Shown here piece after piece: positions 5,270 to 6,897 of a DNA stretch of 6,897 nucleotides. The stretch lies in assembly GCA_900755995.1 (NCBI GenBank), contig CAAEIM010000010.1, forward strand, positions 1-6,897, given 5' to 3'. This stretch comes from Clostridia bacterium (GTDB lineage Bacteria > Bacillota > Clostridia > Oscillospirales > Acutalibacteraceae). Every line of letters begins with the position of its first letter. The stretch's first letter is position 1. The position numbers and the translations under genes were made by a program. The notes below the pieces were generated by a model. That model saw only the letters and a program-made list of their open reading frames with translations. It searched no databases and was not told where the DNA came from.

Positions 5270-6820
5270 ATGAAAACTACAAAAAAAGTCCTCGCTGCTT
5301 CTCTCGCAGTAATGATGGTCGCAGCTACAGTTCCATTCGCAGCTAGTGCAGCAGGCGAAACAGGCAAAATCCAAGTTACTTTAAGTCCTTATGCTGTTGA
5401 TGGAGCCGGTACTGCAGCTAATGGTGCTGGCAATGCTGACGGTAATTATGAGATGAGCTTATATAAGGTTGCAACATTTGATCTTGAATCTGGTAAATAC
5501 ACAGCAGTTGCACCATTTACTGATGCATCTATTACAAATAAGATTAACGAATTCAAGGCTACTGGGGCTGAACAGAAAACTAAGTCACAGGAATTAGTTA
5601 CTCTCCTTAATGGTGTAACTATTGGTGATTCTTATGCACCTGCTGATACACTTACTTTTACAATTAGCAGTGCTGACGATTCAACAAAAACTGCAACAGA
5701 TACAACAAACGATTTATCTTTAGGTATTTACTACTCACGTTTTACTTCTAAGCCCGGTTCAGTTACAAAAGTAACAAATTCTTTATTTGTATTAACTGAA
5801 AATAGCAAAACTGAGACAGCAACTATCAACAAGATCGTTACAGATGAAGTAGTTGTTGAAAAGGATAAAGATACAGATTATGTTGGTTATGATAAAGACG
5901 TAGCTTACACACTTAGAGCTTCAACTGTAGGTTCTACATCTGAAAAAGTTAACACATACGCTATTGTTGATACAATGGACGATGGTCTTGATTTCCAGAA
6001 TGATGTCACTGTATATGGTGTAAAGGTTGCTGAAGATGGCACAGAAACTGATACAGAAATTTCTGATACTTATTATGATGTTATAAATCCTTATACTTAC
6101 GAAGATGCAAGTGGTGCTGATCAGGAAGCTACATTTGCTGTAGTGCTTACACCTGAGTACCTTGATACTGATGCATTCTATGGCTTTGATAAAATCAAAG
6201 TTACATTTACAGCTAAAGTAAATTCTAACGCTGTAGTTAACGGAACTGAAGCTAACAAAGACGGTCTTGTTTATGGTAATACCGGTAACGTAACATATAA
6301 GCCTGGTGAAACTGTAGAAGTTAAGCCATTAGGCGTAAAGCTTGTTAAGTATGATGGCTCAACTGTAGCTCCTGATTTTAAATACCTTGCAGGTGCAACA
6401 TTTGGTTTGTACACAAAAAATGAAGATGATGAGCTTGTTGAAGTAAAGCTTAATGGTATAGCTGTTACAGCAACAACTACAGATACAGGTGCAGGTGTTA
6501 CATTCAAGGCAGGCGAAACAGAGTACCTCTTTGGTGATACTACAGCTAATAAATATTTTGTAAAAGAGATTAATGCTCCTACAGGATACAATCTTAACAG
6601 CACTGTATATGGTGTTACTTTAACAACAGATGGCACTGCTTATACATTTGTTGGTGATACAGTTACTGGCGCAGACAATAAGATGGTTCCTAACTATGCT
6701 GTAACTGTTCCTGCAACCGGTGGTACAGGTACAATGGTATTCACAATCGTTGGTGCTTCACTCATCGTTTGTGCAGGCGTTCTCCTCTTCGTTCTTAAGA
6801 GAAAGAATGCTGCTAAATAA
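5270..6820 (+). CDS. Major pilin (shaft) subunit, isopeptide-forming, wall-anchored
   Basis: A 516-residue backbone pilin, expected to be polymerised outside the membrane by a class C sortase. Signal peptide 1-27 (KTTKK start, ASA cleavage). N-terminal domain about 31-190 with SLYKVATFD. D2 domain about 191-350 with VVEKDK, YAIVDTMDDGLDF (230-242, D234) and GNTGNVTY (336-343), typical of the fimbrial isopeptide-formation D2 family. SpaA-like D3 domain about 351-478 with KLVKYDG (K360), AGATFGLY, E-box KEINAPTGY (E433) and N475. Sorting signal VPATG 480-484, membrane segment about 489-509, tail KRKNAAK. Length fits SpaA/RrgB-type pilins. A canonical YPK pilin motif is missing; K188 (TINK) at the end of the N-terminal domain is a candidate acceptor lysine. 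The mature part has no Cys. Codon use is more uniform and A/T-ending than in the upstream gene, as expected for high expression. It follows the tip gene in the same direction. Confidence 0.92.
   Translation: MKTTKKVLAASLAVMMVAATVPFAASAAGETGKIQVTLSPYAVDGAGTAANGAGNADGNYEMSLYKVATFDLESGKYTAVAPFTDASITNKINEFKATGAEQKTKSQELVTLLNGVTIGDSYAPADTLTFTISSADDSTKTATDTTNDLSLGIYYSRFTSKPGSVTKVTNSLFVLTENSKTETATINKIVTDEVVVEKDKDTDYVGYDKDVAYTLRASTVGSTSEKVNTYAIVDTMDDGLDFQNDVTVYGVKVAEDGTETDTEISDTYYDVINPYTYEDASGADQEATFAVVLTPEYLDTDAFYGFDKIKVTFTAKVNSNAVVNGTEANKDGLVYGNTGNVTYKPGETVEVKPLGVKLVKYDGSTVAPDFKYLAGATFGLYTKNEDDELVEVKLNGIAVTATTTDTGAGVTFKAGETEYLFGDTTANKYFVKEINAPTGYNLNSTVYGVTLTTDGTAYTFVGDTVTGADNKMVPNYAVTVPATGGTGTMVFTIVGASLIVCAGVLLFVLKRKNAAK
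6707..6817 (+). other. VPATG sorting signal, membrane segment and basic tail of major pilin
   Basis: VPATGG (480-485) is a close LPxTG variant with V for L. It is followed by a hydrophobic segment with C501 and the tail KRKNAAK. A sortase would cut between T483 and G484 and join T483 to a lysine of the next subunit or to the wall precursor. Confidence 0.92.
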
Positions 6821-6827
6821 TTTAGCA
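6811..6827. repeat. Short AT-rich inverted repeat over the pilin stop codon
   Basis: TGCTAAAT and ATTTAGCA flank a single A and overlap the TAA stop at 6818-6820. The following bases are A-rich, not T-rich, so this is not a standard terminator for the + strand. It may be chance in AT-rich DNA. Confidence 0.4.
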
Positions 6828-6881
6828 AAAACTTAAACTTCTATTTAAAAATTCTTAACTACTAAAAAATATATGTAATTT

Positions 6882-6887
6882 GAGGGG
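6882..6887 (+). promoter_or_regulatory. Shine-Dalgarno-like sequence for a gene beyond the window
   Basis: GAGGGG stands out in otherwise AT-rich spacer, 10 bp before the window end, and no terminator separates it from the pilin gene. It would suit a start codon just past base 6897. A sortase or minor pilin is expected there by analogy with known pilus loci. Confidence 0.4.
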
Positions 6888-6897
6888 TGCGCCAAAA

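Noticed and set aside
6271..6636. 121-codon open frame on the - strand
   Set aside because: It lies wholly inside the major pilin, opposite conserved D3 domain sequence including the E-box, and its product has no recognisable features. It is a shadow of the real gene.
1..6897. CRISPR array, tRNA, insertion sequence or phage elements
   Set aside because: No spaced direct repeats, tRNA-like cloverleaf, transposase motifs or terminal repeats were seen on either strand.

Overview
The window carries two large genes on the + strand that look like one sortase-assembled pilus locus of a low-GC Gram-positive anaerobe. The AT-rich sequence, the fibro-slime type tip protein and the class C pilin backbone all suggest a gut or rumen clostridium, most likely of the Ruminococcus/Oscillospiraceae kind. 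This placement is inference from protein style; there is no rRNA or other marker gene.

Region 1-5106 holds a secreted, wall-anchored protein of about 1,700 residues that lacks only its first few codons. It has a signal peptide, an N-terminal part with a CBM26-like (starch-binding type) module and a possible second beta-sandwich, and then a fibro-slime (PA14-related) lectin-like domain. That domain is interrupted three times, and two of the insertions are copies of one CBM26-like module. Four Ig-like stalk domains follow, each with a visible Lys/Glu/Asn set that fits an intramolecular isopeptide bond. The protein ends in an unusual sorting signal (VPEAS in place of LPxTG), a membrane segment and a basic tail. 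The architecture fits a pilus tip adhesin.

Region 5107-5269 is a 163-bp spacer with a perfect 32-bp palindrome that has no T-tract, a small second inverted repeat, a weak promoter-like sequence and a strong ribosome binding site. It is the obvious place to set different levels of tip and shaft protein.

Region 5270-6820 encodes a 516-residue major pilin: signal peptide, N-terminal domain, isopeptide-forming D2 domain, SpaA-like D3 domain with an E-box, and a VPATG sorting signal. It has no canonical YPK pilin motif.

Region 6821-6897 is short and AT-rich. It shows no proper terminator and ends with a GAGGGG Shine-Dalgarno-like sequence, so another gene, by analogy with known pilus loci a class C sortase or minor pilin, probably begins just beyond the edge. 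No sortase lies within the window.

The likely joint role, by inference, is that the second gene forms the covalent shaft and the first caps it with a multi-module glycan-binding head, perhaps for starch particles, mucin or host glycans. The nested carbohydrate-binding modules are the most interesting element.
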